The notes under the pieces: model-generated
Told to the model about the DNA's origin: nothing
What the model saw: the letters and a program-made list of their open reading frames with translations, nothing else
Database searches by the model: none
Shown here: in pieces, positions 43,581 through 54,988 of the stretch
Layout of the letters: every line of letters begins with the position of its first letter
Position numbering within the stretch: the first letter of the stretch is position 1
From: Budorcas taxicolor
Lineage: Eukaryota > Chordata > Mammalia > Artiodactyla > Bovidae
DNA: 64,000 bases
Reading direction: 5' to 3'
Assembly (NCBI RefSeq): GCF_023091745.1
Contig: NC_068910.1
Span: 87,052,170-87,116,169 of the forward strand
Position numbers and translations under genes: made by a program

Positions 43581-44449
43581 TCAGTTCAGTTCAGTCGCTC
43601 AGTCGTGTCCAACTCTTTGCTACCCCATGAATCGCAGTACGCTAGGCCTCCCAGTCCATCACCAACTCCCGGAGTTCACTCAAACTCATGCCCATCGAGT
43701 CGGTGATCCCATCCAGCCATCTCATCCTCTGTCGTCCCCTTCTCCTCCTGCCCCCAATCCCTCCCAGCATCAGGGTCTTTTCCATTGAGTCAACTCTTCA
43801 CATGAGGTGGCCAAAGTATTAGTTTCAGCTTTAGCATCAGTCCTTCCAAAGAACACCCAGGACTGATTTCCTTTAGGTTGGACTGGTTGGACCTCCTTGC
43901 AGTCCAAGGGAATCTCAAGAGTCTTCTCCAATGCCACAGTTCAAAAGCATCAATTCTTCAGTGCTCAGCTTTCTTCATAGTCCAACTCTCACATCCATAC
44001 ATGGCCACTGGAAAAACCATAGCCTTGACTAGACAACCTTTGTTGGCAAAGTAATGTCTCTGCTTTTCAGTATGCTATCTAGGTTGGTCATAACTTTCCT
44101 TCCAGGGAGTAAGCATCTTTTAATTTCATGGCTGCAGTCACCATCTGCAGTGATTTTGGAGCCCCCCAAAATAAACTGTTTCCTCTGTTTCTCCATCTAT
44201 TTCCCATGAAGTGATGGGACCAGATGCCATGATCTTAGCTTTCTGAATGTTGAGCTTTAAGTCAACTTTTTCACTCTCCTCTTTCACTTTCATCAAGAGG
44301 CTTTTTAGTTCCTCTTCACTTTCTTCCATAAGGGTGGTGTCATCTGCATATCTGAGGTTATTGATATTTCTCCCGGCAATCTTGATTCCAGCTTGTGCTT
44401 CTTCCAGCCCAGCGTTTCTCATGATGTACTCTGCGTTTAAGTTAAATAA
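43581..44449 (-). mobile_element. BovB, antisense, 5'-truncated
   Basis: From the CAGTT tail to the LFNLNAEYIM region upstream of the Y-A-D-D block. The RT fragment 44138-44422 keeps R-Y-A-D-D-T. The 7-bp duplication GCTTTGT (43574-43580 and 44450-44456) is exact. It inserted at the very edge of a MER5A. Confidence 0.93.
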
Positions 44450-44457
44450 GCTTTGTC

Positions 44458-44640
44458 AGTGGTTCTCAAATTTTCAGCTGCATCAGAATCACCTGGAGAG
44501 CTCGATAAAACAGAAATTGCTGGGCCAACTCTTGAGTTTCTGATTTAGTTTCTATGAAATGGAGGGTTGATAGTTTGCATTTTGATAAGTTTCTAATAAT
44601 GTTAATACTACCACTTCAGGGTCCGTTCTTTGGAAACCAG
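44458..44640 (+). mobile_element. MER5A (hAT-Charlie MITE)
   Basis: CAGTGGTTCTCAAATTTTCA start, CAGAATCACCTGGAGAGCT and GAAATTGCTGGGCC blocks, and a GGAAACCAGTTCTTT end correspond to MER5A. It is an old non-autonomous DNA transposon. Confidence 0.88.
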
Positions 44641-45349
44641 TTCTTTAGATATTTTTTTTTCATTTATGAAAAATCACAGACTTGCTGCTTCATGTCTCTA
44701 GGGATACCTGTAACATACATATTACTATAATTATTTTATAATTACCCCATCAAATAATGAGCATGGAATGGAAAGCTGATGGGAAAAAAAGTGGCATGGA
44801 AAGAAAGGAGCCTGGTCATTAATGATATTTAGGACATTTCCTTATGTGTGCAATGCAATGACAAGTAAGTTTGTTTCAAATCTCATTTACTTTCTAGCTT
44901 TATCTAAATATGACCCTATAAACATTAAGCATAACACAGTAAGAGGGTTTGGTGACAATGGAGAGCCAAAGAAGAAAGTGAATTGTTAATATTCAAATGT
45001 TTCTTTTGCATGTAAAATGTTTTGGGAAATTTTTTTAAATCCTGATTTAAATCTCATGCTTCATCTACTGTACCAAATACTCATGCTTAATCTACTGAAC
45101 CAAATAGGAAATACTTGCTAAAACTTTATCTCAAAATGTATTCAAGTACTTTTGTCAGTGGTGTAATTGTCCCCATTGAATAGGCCTATGTCTATCCAAA
45201 AATATTTGCTATCTCCTTTTCATGGGGAAAGAGAAATATAAAATATTACATTGTGAAGGTGGGAAATTTTTCAGCCAAGTAGGCTATTGTTTCTTATAGA
45301 TGAATTATAACAGTGGTTACTATTAACATCTAGTTTATAATACCAGATA
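44641..45349. other. Unique AT-rich stretch
   Basis: Contains a small internal repeat (ATACTCATGCTTAATCTACTG near 45055-45105). No gene is recognised. Confidence 0.4.
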
Positions 45350-46000
45350 TCCCATCACTTCATGGGAAATAGATGGGGAAACAGTGGAAACAGTGTCAGA
45401 CTTTATTTTGGGGGGCTCCAAAATCACTGCAGATGGTGACTGCAGCCATGAACTTAAAAGACATTTACTCCTTGGAAGGAAAGTTATGACCAACCTAGAC
45501 AGCATATTCAAAAGCAGAGACATTACTTTGCCAACAAAGGTCCATCTAGTCAAGGCTATGGTTTTTCCGGTAGTCATGTATGGATGTGAGAGTTGGACTG
45601 TGAAGAAAGCTGAGTTCCGAAGAATTGATGCTTTTGAACTGTGGCATTGGAGAAGACTCTTGAGAGTCCCTTGGACTGCAAGGAGATTCAATCAGTCCAT
45701 TCTAAAGGAGATCAGTCCTGTGTGTTCATTGGAAGGACTGATGCTAAAGCTGAAACTAATACTTTGGCCACCTCATGCATAGAGTTGACTCATTGGAAAA
45801 GACTGATACTGGGAGGGATTGAGGGCAGGAGGAGAAGGGGACGACCGAGGATGAGATGGCTGGATGGCATCACTGACTCGATGGACATGAGTCTGAGTGA
45901 ATTCTGGGAGTTGGTGATGGACAGGGAGGCCTGGCGTGCTGTGATTCATGGGGTTGCAAAGAGTTGGACACGACTGAACGACTGAACTGAACTGAACTGA
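45350..46000 (+). mobile_element. BovB, sense, 5'-truncated
   Basis: Sense BovB from the ISWEIDGET-type block to the ACTGA tail (45985-46000). The frame 45384-45782 is open until an AAACTAATACT deletion. No clear target-site duplication is seen. Confidence 0.93.
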
Positions 46001-46504
46001 TTGCTATAAAAGAGAAAGGTCAAAGCTTGAATCTGTAAATGAAGACATTGAAAAAACATTCTCAGTTCAATTCAGTAAAAGTGAGAAATGTGGTGAAGTT
46101 ACATATAAAATACAATAGACATGAGTTTTGAAAGCATAGAAGCAAGTGGAAGTTTCAGAAGGGATGAAAAGAATTCTAATCAAAGAAGAGGGAAAAAGAT
46201 GATCATGAAAATGGTTACTTTCCTTTTTCTCGATGATGTCACAGTGAATTTCTAACTCTTTTTTCTGACCTGTTTCCTTCAATACAGCTGTAGCCAGTCT
46301 GCTAGTTTCTTAGAACCCTATTGGGGAAGGCATGAAAATATATTCCTCAATACCTCCAATATTCTACATGGAGTCTTTTGAAGTCCAGAAAATTTGATTC
46401 CGAAGAAATTCCCTCTGAGCAGCCCTGCTTAGAAATAAAGCACCAAAGGCCATGGGAGATAGCAAATGGTCTTTTCTGTTTGTTTGTTTTTGTACTTGTC
46501 ACAT
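46001..46504. other. Unique stretch
   Basis: No recognised feature. Confidence 0.4.
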
Positions 46505-46900
46505 TTTTAAAAAATTGAGGCATAGATGTTTTACAATGTTGTGTTGGTTTCTGCTGCACAACAAAGTGAATCAGTCATTGTTGCTGCTGTTTAAACACTA
46601 AGTCACGTCCTGCTCTTTTGGGACCCCATGGACTGTAACCTGCCACACTCCCTTGTTCATGGGATTTCCCAGGCAAGAATGCTGAGGTTGGTGGCCATTA
46701 ATTTCTCCAAGGGATCTTCCTGACCCAGGGATCAGACTCATGTCTCCTGCATTGGCAGGCAGATTCTTTACCACTGAGCCACCAGGCATCAGACATTATG
46801 TAGACATATATCTCCTCCCTCTTGGTCCTCCTTCCCACCCCATCCATCCCATCCTTCGGAATCACCACAGAGCAAATGGGTTTTACACAATGACATTGTT
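46505..46900 (-). mobile_element. Old ruminant L1 3' UTR split by Bov-tA
   Basis: TTTTACAATGTTGTGTTGG and CAAAGTGAATCAGTCAT on the left and TCTCCTCCCTCTTGG on the right are the two sides of one L1 3' UTR. Confidence 0.75.
46580..46787 (-). mobile_element. Bov-tA SINE
   Basis: Antisense Bov-tA. Duplication ATCAGTCATT / ATCAGACATT (46570-46579 and 46788-46797). Confidence 0.93.
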
Positions 46901-48484
46901 AAGAAATTTCTAGTGTCTACATGAAATTTTTATACTCAATTCTTTATATAAGTGTTTTACATTTTAATAAACTAAAAATGATTTATGAGTTGTGACAAGG
47001 ATAGACCTAGGAGCAATGCCAAAATTTAATATTATAGCCCAGTTCAGGGCTGAGGCTCTAGTTGTCTGGAGAAGCTCATGACCAAAGAGGCAGATAGCTC
47101 TGAATCCTTTGTAAGATGGGTCATTTTTACATAATAGCAACAATGAATTGGAAGCAAGTGAATAAAATTGTCTGTTGGGTTTATCTCAGATCTTTAATGA
47201 TTCGTGAAATCTGGAAGAAGAACCTCAAGAATACTTCCTTACATCAGCAAGTTTGTGGCTGTTCAAAGACGCTTCCTTGGGAGCTTAGCAACTTGAAGCA
47301 ACAATGAAAATCCCAGAGGATTTTGTCACATAAAAAGCCAGGGACAAATACCTGCTAGGTGGTACTATTTTCTTTCTTCGAGTTATAAATTGCTTCTATG
47401 GATCCTGGAACCAGAGAACACTCATGCGACATATTTTGAGATTAAGTGGCTGATCCACTAGGAGTGAATTTACATGTGTACAAACATCTTTCAAATCAAA
47501 ATGTAGCAGCATGCTGCCTTGTGGGATGGAATAGGAGGACCCAAGATTTTAAGTTAAAATCTTGCCAAGTAGGTTTGGGATCCACTTGTTTGTTGTATAC
47601 ATGGTGTGGTAGAGGTCTTGGTAACATCAATGGCCTATTTCAGTGTGAAGGTTGTTATATACAGGAAGAAAGGCAAGGCTTTCCTACACTGACTTGGCTT
47701 CTAAGAGGGATGGTGCCAGAAAGCAAAAAATTAATGGAAAAAACAAAATGTGCTGTGGCCTTGGGGGATAGTTTACTGAGAAGAAGTACAGCCATGTTTT
47801 CTTTGCCCAACTTCATGAGGTATAATGATTGGCACTAAAGAAATGCAGATGCTAGATTAAAGTGCATGCAGTATGCCAGGCACTAGACATTTGATTCTAG
47901 TATCAACCAATTTGGGGAAACTGAGACTCAGAATGGCAGTGTCAGTCTGGGTATATCTGGCTCCCAGGTCCATTCCACATACTGAAGTGTTGCCAAAATC
48001 TGATTGGAACAGCCACTATGACCTGAATGACTTTTGCAAAAGTCACAGTGTTCTCACATGTAAAACAATAGATCATCTTCTAAGGTTTAATCAAAAAATC
48101 TAAAAACATGACTGCATTCCCTGGAAATTAAAAGGATTTCACAAGGGCATTGGCAAAATCTCTCCTACCACAGGCTAAGAAATTTCCCCCCAGCTTTGTA
48201 AAAACACTCACACCCATTTAACTTCAGTTTATTCAAAGTCCTTTGGGTGTAAATAAATGAGCTGTTTTAACAAGGTAATTACTTTTAAAAAACAGATAGC
48301 ATAACAAATAACAGAACAATTGGCACCAGGAATAACTTTCTTGGTTTTATTCCTTCCAGATTGGCTAATTTATTTTCTTGCCTCAAGAGAAGTGAGGAAT
48401 GTTGAGCACGGCCCTAATTAAAGCCCTGTCACAAGTGTCATGGTAATTTAGACCCTCGCTAAATAAAGCCTTGACTCCGGCTGC
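46901..48484. other. Longest repeat-poor stretch (about 1.6 kb)
   Basis: Apart from a MIR at 47868-47985 I recognise no repeat. A 130-codon frame (47446-47838, plus) begins at a GTG, not an ATG, and has no recognisable domain, so I do not call it a gene. It could hold regulatory DNA, but no motif stands out. Confidence 0.4.
47868..47985 (+). repeat. MIR SINE, sense
   Basis: AGTATGCCAGGCACTAGACA followed by GGGGAAACTGAGACTCAGA follows the sense MIR order. Confidence 0.65.
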
Positions 48485-48944
48485 AAATCTCTAAATGACC
48501 TGGCCCCTGCCCGCCTCTCCAGTTCATCTCCTCAGTCTCAGATGAAGCCACATTGGCCCTCTCACTGTTCCTTGAACACTCCAGGCTCTACTTCCGCAGG
48601 CCTTTCTCATTGCCTGGAATGCTCACAGATACTTTCCTGGCTTATTCCCTTGCTTTATTTGATCTTCACACAAAGGGCTTTTCATCACAGTGGAGTTGGA
48701 CCACACTGGCTTAAAGAGCGTCTTCCATCTACCCCTACGGGCTCTCTCTATGCTTTTCCTCTGCTCTAGTTTTCTTCATAGCACTTAGTCTTCTTTTTCT
48801 AAATTTATTTTTTGAGACTAAATTCCCCAAGTTTTAATTCTTTTTAAAAATTTTATTCATCTTTCATTTTTAAAGCTGAGTCCCCTCACTGTTTACCTTG
48901 AACTATCACAACATTGTTAATCAGCTAAACCCCAGAATAAAATG

Positions 48945-49335
48945 CTTTTGGTGTCTAAATTTACTTTTAATTGCTTTAGAACATTATGTTAGTTTCTGCT
49001 GTGCTGTGCTGTGCCTAATCTCTTGGTAGTGTCCGACACTTTGCAACCCCAGGGACTGTAGTCTGCCAGGCTCCTCTGTCCATGAAATTCTCCAGGCAAG
49101 AATACTGGAGTGGGTTGCTATTCCCTTCTCCAGGGGGTTTCCCAACCCAGGGATCAAAGCCAAGTTTCCTGCATTAGCAGGTGGTTTCTTTACCATTAAA
49201 CCACCAGGGAAGCCCTAGTTTCCACTGTACAACAATGCCAATCAGCCATAATCATATGCATTAATATATCCCTTCCTTCTTGAGCTTCCCTCCCCTCCCC
49301 CCATCTCATTCCTCTAGGTCATCCCAGAGTGCCAG
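48945..49335 (-). mobile_element. Old ruminant L1 3' UTR in L2, split by Bov-tA
   Basis: TTGCTTTAGAACATTATGTTAG on one side and CACTGTACAACAATGCCAATCAG on the other match the L1 3' UTR type at 46505-46900. The left boundary could be as early as 48800. Confidence 0.65.
49003..49215 (-). mobile_element. Bov-tA SINE
   Basis: Antisense Bov-tA. Duplication TAGTTTCTGCTGT / TAGTTTCCACTGT (48990-49002 and 49216-49228). A short GTGCT repeat follows the left duplication. Confidence 0.94.
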
Positions 49336-49536
49336 GCTGGACTCCCTAGCACTTACTCTTATATTGCACATTTATTTTTTATTTATTTCCCCACCCCCCA
49401 ATAAAACCCCAGACTATAAACTCCAAGAGGACAAGGAACATGCTCATTTTGTTTTATCTGTCTCCTCCAGGCCCTAAGACAACCTTGGTCAGGCCAAGGC
49501 CCAATAAATTCCATATTTGCTGAATCAATTGAATGC

Positions 49537-50226
49537 ATGGTTTTAACTTTTGTTTAAAATGTTTAGAAGTGTTTCATCTGAATAAAGCTTCCCTTGAAAG
49601 TTAAAACCAAGCAAAAGGGTGCATCAGATTAATTTTTTCTCTCTTTCTTTGCCTTCGGTAGCAGACTGAAAATTCCTAGAATGGAGCAAGACGCAGAAGC
49701 TGGCATCAATTTAATTAAAGAGGGACCATTTGAAATAGCAGTCATGTTGACCCAGTGTTAATGAGGGAAAACCGACACTGCAGCTGGGGCTCCTCTCCTG
49801 GCTGTCCTGGGGCCTTGCATGTGTGGCTGGAGCATGGTCCCCTGCACCCAGGCTGCCGCTGAGACAGCAGGTGGTGCCACTTGTCTGGGCAACCAGGGCA
49901 TCTCCAATGGGAGGGTCAGCGTCACAGTGTCATTCAGGCAACAACATGGAGGAGCCCTTTCCTCCACCACAGGTCTTGGGGAAGTGAAATGTATGAGGGT
50001 CTCAGAGTCAGGAACTGGGATAAAACTTGCTTTCTAGGATGTCAGTAGATGGAGTAACTACATCTGTGAGTGATAATTTGAAAGGAGACAGGCAAGCAGG
50101 GCAGGCTAACTTGCTTATCTGTCTGTTCACATTTACCCACTCCTGGGATGTTCCCATGAGCCTTAGATTCATTGCTCACATACAGGTTTACTTTTTCTGT
50201 GTTAAGAGTATGCTGTGCAGAAAATT
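49537..50226. other. Repeat-poor stretch, locally GC-richer
   Basis: At 49770-49990 the composition is clearly richer in G+C than its surroundings, with no CpG cluster. The frames in both strands (70-72 codons) show no domain. No gene is called. Confidence 0.35.
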
Positions 50227-50237
50227 CTCATTTATAT

Positions 50238-50438
50238 TGTGTGTGCATGCTCAGTTTCTCAGTCATGTCTGAGTCTTTGCCATCCCATGCCCACCAGTCC
50301 GTCCATGGGATTCTCCAGGCAAGCATACTGGAGTGGATTGCCTTTTCCTACTCCAGGGGATCTTCATGACCCAGGGATCAAACCTGCATCTCCTGCACTG
50401 GCAGACAGATTCTTTACCACTGCGCCACCTGAGAAGCC
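50238..50438 (-). mobile_element. Bov-tA SINE
   Basis: Antisense Bov-tA. Duplication CTCATTTATAT / CTCGTTTATAT (50227-50237 and 50439-50449). Confidence 0.94.
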
Positions 50439-50509
50439 CTCGTTTATATCAATGATATCTTATTTCAAAATCAAATCTTTTTTTAATAGCATCTATAACC
50501 CATGCTATT

Positions 50510-51110
50510 GAATGCCTACTCTCTGACAGTCTACATTAGCAACTGAGGCCACTAAGTATTGATATAACAAAACATGATTCCTCTCTACAAGTTGAGGACA
50601 TGTAAACAATGTTTCAACTACACTATGAGAGGTATGAACAAGCTGTTATGGGCTTTCCACGGAGAAAGTGTCAATAATTGGGAGAAACAGAGAAGGTTTC
50701 CTTTAGAAGATGATGTGTGAATTTGAAAGATGAGTGGGAATTTTTCAAGAATATAACGGACTTTTGGACTCAGAGGGAGAGGGAGAGGGTGGGATGATAT
50801 GGGAGGATGGCATTCTATCATGTATACTATCATGTAAGAATTGAATCACTAGTCTATGTCTGATGCAGGATACAGCATGCTTGGGGCTGGTGCATGGGGA
50901 TGACCCACAGAGATGTTATGGGGAGGGAGGTGGGAGGGGCGTTCATGTTTGGGAACACATGTAAGAATTAAAGATTTTAAAATTAAAAAAATAAAAAACT
51001 TAATACTAAAAAAAAAAAAAAGAAATGTCAGGGAATGTTCATACTGTGCAGAAAGGGCAGCAAATATCAAAACAATAAATTGAATTTTAGTAATGGCAAC
51101 AATTTTGATT
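50510..51110 (-). repeat. L2 LINE, antisense, split by L1
   Basis: Phrases such as GGTTTCCTTTAGAAGATGATG and GAATTTGAAAGATGAGTGGGA, then GAATGTTCATACTGTGCAGA, follow antisense L2. The sequence is continuous once the L1 at 50753-51019 is removed. Confidence 0.55.
50753..51019 (+). mobile_element. Ruminant L1 3' UTR, alternative 3' end
   Basis: Sense L1 3' UTR starting at GACTTTTGGACTCAGAGGG. Unlike the copies that end CAATACTGTATTG-type, it ends ACATGTAAGAATTAAAG and then A-rich sequence (50970-51019). This is the same terminus as the 72-bp insertion at 31557. Confidence 0.85.
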
Positions 51111-52520
51111 TGGCCGGTACGTAGGGTGTGTGTTTGTGTATATATGTGTGCTCCTCTTGGGTGAGTATATCTGTCAATGTTTGTTCAGGAAAATACCAGC
51201 ACTTTCTATATTGCAGGGTTGAAATGTTTAATTCAGGGCATTAGGAAGCTTACACTCACTGGAAGTCCTTGGGGAGATGGACTATCATGATATGGAATTT
51301 CTATGGAATGATTCTCAAGAAGCTGCTCAGAAGGTGCTTCAAATTTCAAAACCACTCAAGCACCTGCTTGCAATGTAAGAAAATATTGCAAAGAGGAATA
51401 ATACCCTGTTTTCTCTTTACCTTCCAAATCTTGTGTGATGCCTCTCAATGGCTGATTCTAATTCAGAATTGAGCATCATGGGAAGGATATTCCCAGCATC
51501 CTCTTTGTTCTTGGTTTCTTCTGACCTTAGGGAGACTAGAATGCCACTGAGTTGATGGGAGACAAGTCAGTTCAGTGAGACAGGTGAGATTGGTGTCCCG
51601 CTGTAAGGCTTTCATGACTCAGTATGTGTTCGTACTTTATCTTAGAATCATTGGGAGGATTGTTAAATGTTTTAACACAGAGTGAAATGATTAACTGAGT
51701 TTACACACATTAATCTGTTATAATTTTTTACCATAAATTATTACCAGATTTCTAATTATTTCTAATTATTTACCAGAAATTATTATCAGAAATCCAATTC
51801 TATAAATTTAAAGAGGAAAAACTTAGGAAAGAAGCCTCTGATATTTTGGGAATTATGTGCAGTTTGGATTAAAGGAATAAAGGTAAAAGGCAGAGAGGCC
51901 AAGTGTTTTCTAAGCCCTTCCTTACCTTAATAACCAAGTTTTAGTTCTGTAAGCATTAAATTAACACCTTGACATCACCGTTGTGCCTCCAGAAAGAAAG
52001 TGCCCAGAGAGTCTCCACTTCTGTACTTCTCAGTCCTTATTCAACTGACTGGAAACAAAAGTCTGTCTCTGTAAAGGTCACCCGTGACTTCTGTGGCAGA
52101 GAATGCTGGCTGTCTACTGGAAACTGATGCCCCTGGTACAGCTGAGAAGTGGCTGCTTGGCTCTGGACTCTCATTCCCAGGCCCTTTGCATCTACATGGG
52201 ACCATGTTAGTGAATTCTGTTCCATAGAACAGAGGTAAAGATGAAATATACCATGTCGAGAACTGGTGCAGAAAAACTTTCCGCACCATCCAATGAACTC
52301 TTTTCCCAACTGCTGGCCAGACAAAGTCCTACTGAATGAGCTTGGAAGTCACATATTAAAAAAGAATCTCAAGGAACTTAGGTCCGGGGACCAGCTTGAC
52401 CCCCATACCATCCTGCCGTCACCGCTACCAACTGAATATTACATAAGCAAGAAAAAATACTTTTAAATCACTAAATCACTGACATTTTGTAGCTTTTTGG
52501 TTGCTATAGTTGGTAATACT
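51111..52520. other. Mostly unique sequence
   Basis: No gene is recognised. A local repeat TCTAATTATT is duplicated near 51750-51770. The 52380-52500 part resembles an old LTR end (CATAAGCAAGAAAAAATAC) but cannot be assigned. Confidence 0.35.
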
Positions 52521-52533
52521 TTTCTTTATGCTT

Positions 52534-52754
52534 GTTGTCATTGTTGTTGTGTAGTCACTAAATTGTGTCTGACTTTTTTGCGATCTCATAAACTGTAGCC
52601 TGACAGGCTCCTCTTTCCATAGGATTTCCCAGGCAAGAATACAGGAGTGGGTTGCCATTTCCTTCTCCAGGGGATCTTCCTGACCCAGGGATTGAACCTA
52701 CCTCTCCTACATTGCAGGTGGATTCGTTACCTCTGAGCCACCAGGGAAGCCCCC
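52534..52754 (-). mobile_element. Bov-tA SINE
   Basis: Antisense Bov-tA. The exact 13-bp duplication TTTCTTTATGCTT (52521-52533 and 52755-52767) marks a clean insertion. Confidence 0.97.
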
Positions 52755-52767
52755 TTTCTTTATGCTT

Positions 52768-52843
52768 TGTTGTTGTTGTCCAGTGGCCAAGTCATGTCCA
52801 ACTGTTTGAGACTCCGTGGACTGCAGCACTCCAGGCTTCTTTA
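52768..52843 (-). mobile_element. BovB/BovA 3' fragment with CAA-type tail
   Basis: TGTTGTTGTTGTCCAGTGGCC then GTGGACTGCAGCACTCCAGG is the antisense BovB 3' end. It directly abuts the Bov-tA duplication. Confidence 0.75.
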
Positions 52844-52950
52844 TGGTAGTTTGTAATAGTAAGTACCATCTCTTTAGCATGTGATGCTGGTGGACATTTA
52901 AGAGACGATGTCTTCTGGGTACATGAAATTGTAGATACAGAATTTAGGAG

Positions 52951-53354
52951 GGTCTGACTGTGAAGAAAGCTGAGCACCAAAGAATTGATGCTTTTGAACT
53001 GTGGCGGAGACTCTTGAGAGTCCCTTGGACTGCAAGGAGATCCAACCAGTCCATTTTAAAGGAGATCAGTCCTGGGTGTTCATTGGAAGGACTGATGCTG
53101 AAGCTGAAACTCCAGTACTTTGGCCACCTCATGCAAAGTGTTGACTCATTGGAAAAGACTTTGATGCTGGGAGGGATTGGGGGCAGGAGGAGAAGGGGAT
53201 GACAGAGGATAAGATGGTTGGATGGCATTACCAACTCGATGGGCATGAGTTTGAGTGAACTCTGGGAATTGGTGATGGACAGGGAGGCCTGGCATGCTGC
53301 GATTCATGGGGTCGCAGAGTTGGACACGACTGAGTGAACTGAACTGAACTGAAT
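52951..53354 (+). mobile_element. BovB, sense, 5'-truncated
   Basis: C-terminal BovB with the ACTGA tail. The 16-bp duplication ATACAGAATTTAGGAG / ATACAGGATTTTGGAG (52935-52950 and 53355-53370) has two mismatches. Confidence 0.93.
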
Positions 53355-53370
53355 ATACAGGATTTTGGAG

Positions 53371-54339
53371 ACATTAGCACATAGGTAGAAGCTGAAACCA
53401 GAGTAGGATGCTTCAGGAAAAAATGGATAGAATGAGAAAAGAGAGCCAAAGTAGGGATCTTGCAGAGTCCAGCAGTAAGGGTGCAGGCAGAGGAACAAGT
53501 GGCAGCAAAAAGAAAATCAACTACACTCTGTCCTAGAATTCGTGAGAATTCAAAGCAAGGAAGACTGTGTCAAAGCCTGCAGATAAATAATGTTTCACTA
53601 GAGTAAGAGAACAAAAGTAAAATTGCTGTGCAGTGAGGAGTAAAATAAAAGGTAGGGCAAGTAGAAACAGAAACTGCAGCTTATTCTAGAATTGTAGCAG
53701 CGCAGGAAGGAGACATATGCCTTCAAGGTCAGCAGAATGAGCAGATGCATTTTTAGTGAGAGGGTGAGTTAAACAAGCTTGTGCATGAGAAGAGCCACTG
53801 AGAGAGGATATATTGAAGATAAAAAAGGAAGTGAATGTTAAAAAGGGCTTGGAGGACACAACAGAATGGAAAATCCAAGAGGAGAGGGGCTGTGTCTGTT
53901 TGGTTAACACTGTAACCCCAGGCTTTGAATATTCTGGCACTGGAAGGCACACAATAAACATTTATTGAAGGAACCCATGATGAGAGGAAAAGGGAAGGGA
54001 GGGAAAGATGATATCAAGGATACAGATAGCGGTGTTATCTTTGGAAGAAATTAGGCAAGGCATCCTCTGGGGTGGAATCAGAAGGGGGAAAGATGAAGAA
54101 CATGCAGATAATATAGGGGGTAGAGTTTGTGACTGATGGTAGCTATTTTCTCTGTAAGGTAGGAGGCTAGGCCATCTGTTTAAAATGAGTGGGCAAGTCC
54201 AGCTAAGTGATTTCAGGAAGAATGATAAAGGTTTGTAACAGTTACTGTATAAATGAATACGGTTATTTGCTTAAGATGAGATTACTGGATAATTCTAACA
54301 AGGCACAAATTGTGAGAATAAGTTCATTCATTTGAGATT
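53371..54339. other. Mostly unique, with an L2 end
   Basis: Purine-rich sequence without recognisable genes. It contains an L2 3' end at 53885-53980. Confidence 0.4.
53885..53980 (+). repeat. L2 3' terminus
   Basis: GGGGCTGTGTCTGTTTGG, then CACAATAAACATTTATTGAA, is the L2 3' end. Confidence 0.65.
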
Positions 54340-54550
54340 AATGAGAGCCAACTCATTGGAAAAGATCCTGATGCTGGGAAAGATTGAAAAAAAAAGGAGA
54401 AGGGGGCAGCAGAAGATGAGATGGTTAGATAGTGTCACCAACACAGTGGAGATCAATTTGAGCAAATTCTGGGAGATAGTGGAGGACAGAGTGTGCTGCA
54501 ATCTTTGGGTCACAAAGAGTCAGACATGAATTAATTACTGAACAACAACA
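54340..54550 (+). mobile_element. Diverged BovB 3' fragment, CAA tail
   Basis: CCAACTCATTGGAAAAGATCC to GTCACAAAGAGTCAGACATG is BovB. The tail is AACAACAACAACAATAAATG rather than ACTGA repeats. Confidence 0.85.
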
Positions 54551-54871
54551 ACAATAAATGAATAAATTCATTGAATTTTAAAGAAAAATTTGCAAAACAT
54601 AAACCACTGGATACATTCAATCTTAATAAGATCAAGATTTAAACTTAAAACCTGCATATGAATATGTTCTCAGATTATTTAGAGCAAAATTGGCTATCTG
54701 CTCTAAAATTATGCAATTATATTATAAAATTTCAGATATTACAACTGTCTTTCTCCATAAACCCTTTTTCCCTTCCAGTTTTATTGACACACAGCACTAC
54801 TGTGTATTTTTAAAATGTACTTCATCATTTGTATAAAATTATGGAAAAAAAAAACCTATCCTTAATTCTTT
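54551..54871. other. Unique AT-rich stretch
   Basis: No confident feature. A short L1-like phrase occurs near 54775. Confidence 0.35.
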
Positions 54872-54880
54872 GATTCAGCT

Positions 54881-54988
54881 GCTGCTGCTGCTGCTAAGTC
54901 GCTTCAGTCGTGTCCGACTCTGTGCGACCCCATGGGTGGCAACCCATCAGACTCCCCCATCCCTGGGATTCGCCAGGCAAGAACACTG
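54881..54988 (-). mobile_element. Truncated Bov-A2
   Basis: Antisense GCT-repeat tail (from 54881) and about 90 bp of body. Flanks GATTCAGCT and GATCAGCT differ by an indel. Confidence 0.88.

Larger units (their letters stand above)
48485..49536 (+). repeat. L2 LINE 3' end, split by L1 and Bov-tA
   Basis: Left part (48485-48795): ATGACCTGGCCCCTGCCCGC, then TTCTTCATAGCACTTAG. Right part (49340-49536): TATAAACTCCAAGAGGACAAG, then CCAATAAATTCCATATTTGCTGA. Together they give the canonical L2 3' terminus. Confidence 0.8.

Noticed and set aside
47446..47838. 130-codon plus-strand frame in unique sequence
   Set aside because: It begins with GTG, has no recognisable domain, no flanking splice or promoter context and no obvious coding bias. 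A frame of this length can arise by chance.
49770..49990. CpG island or promoter in a GC-richer patch
   Set aside because: G+C rises but CpG dinucleotides remain scarce, and no core promoter motif or downstream exon is seen.
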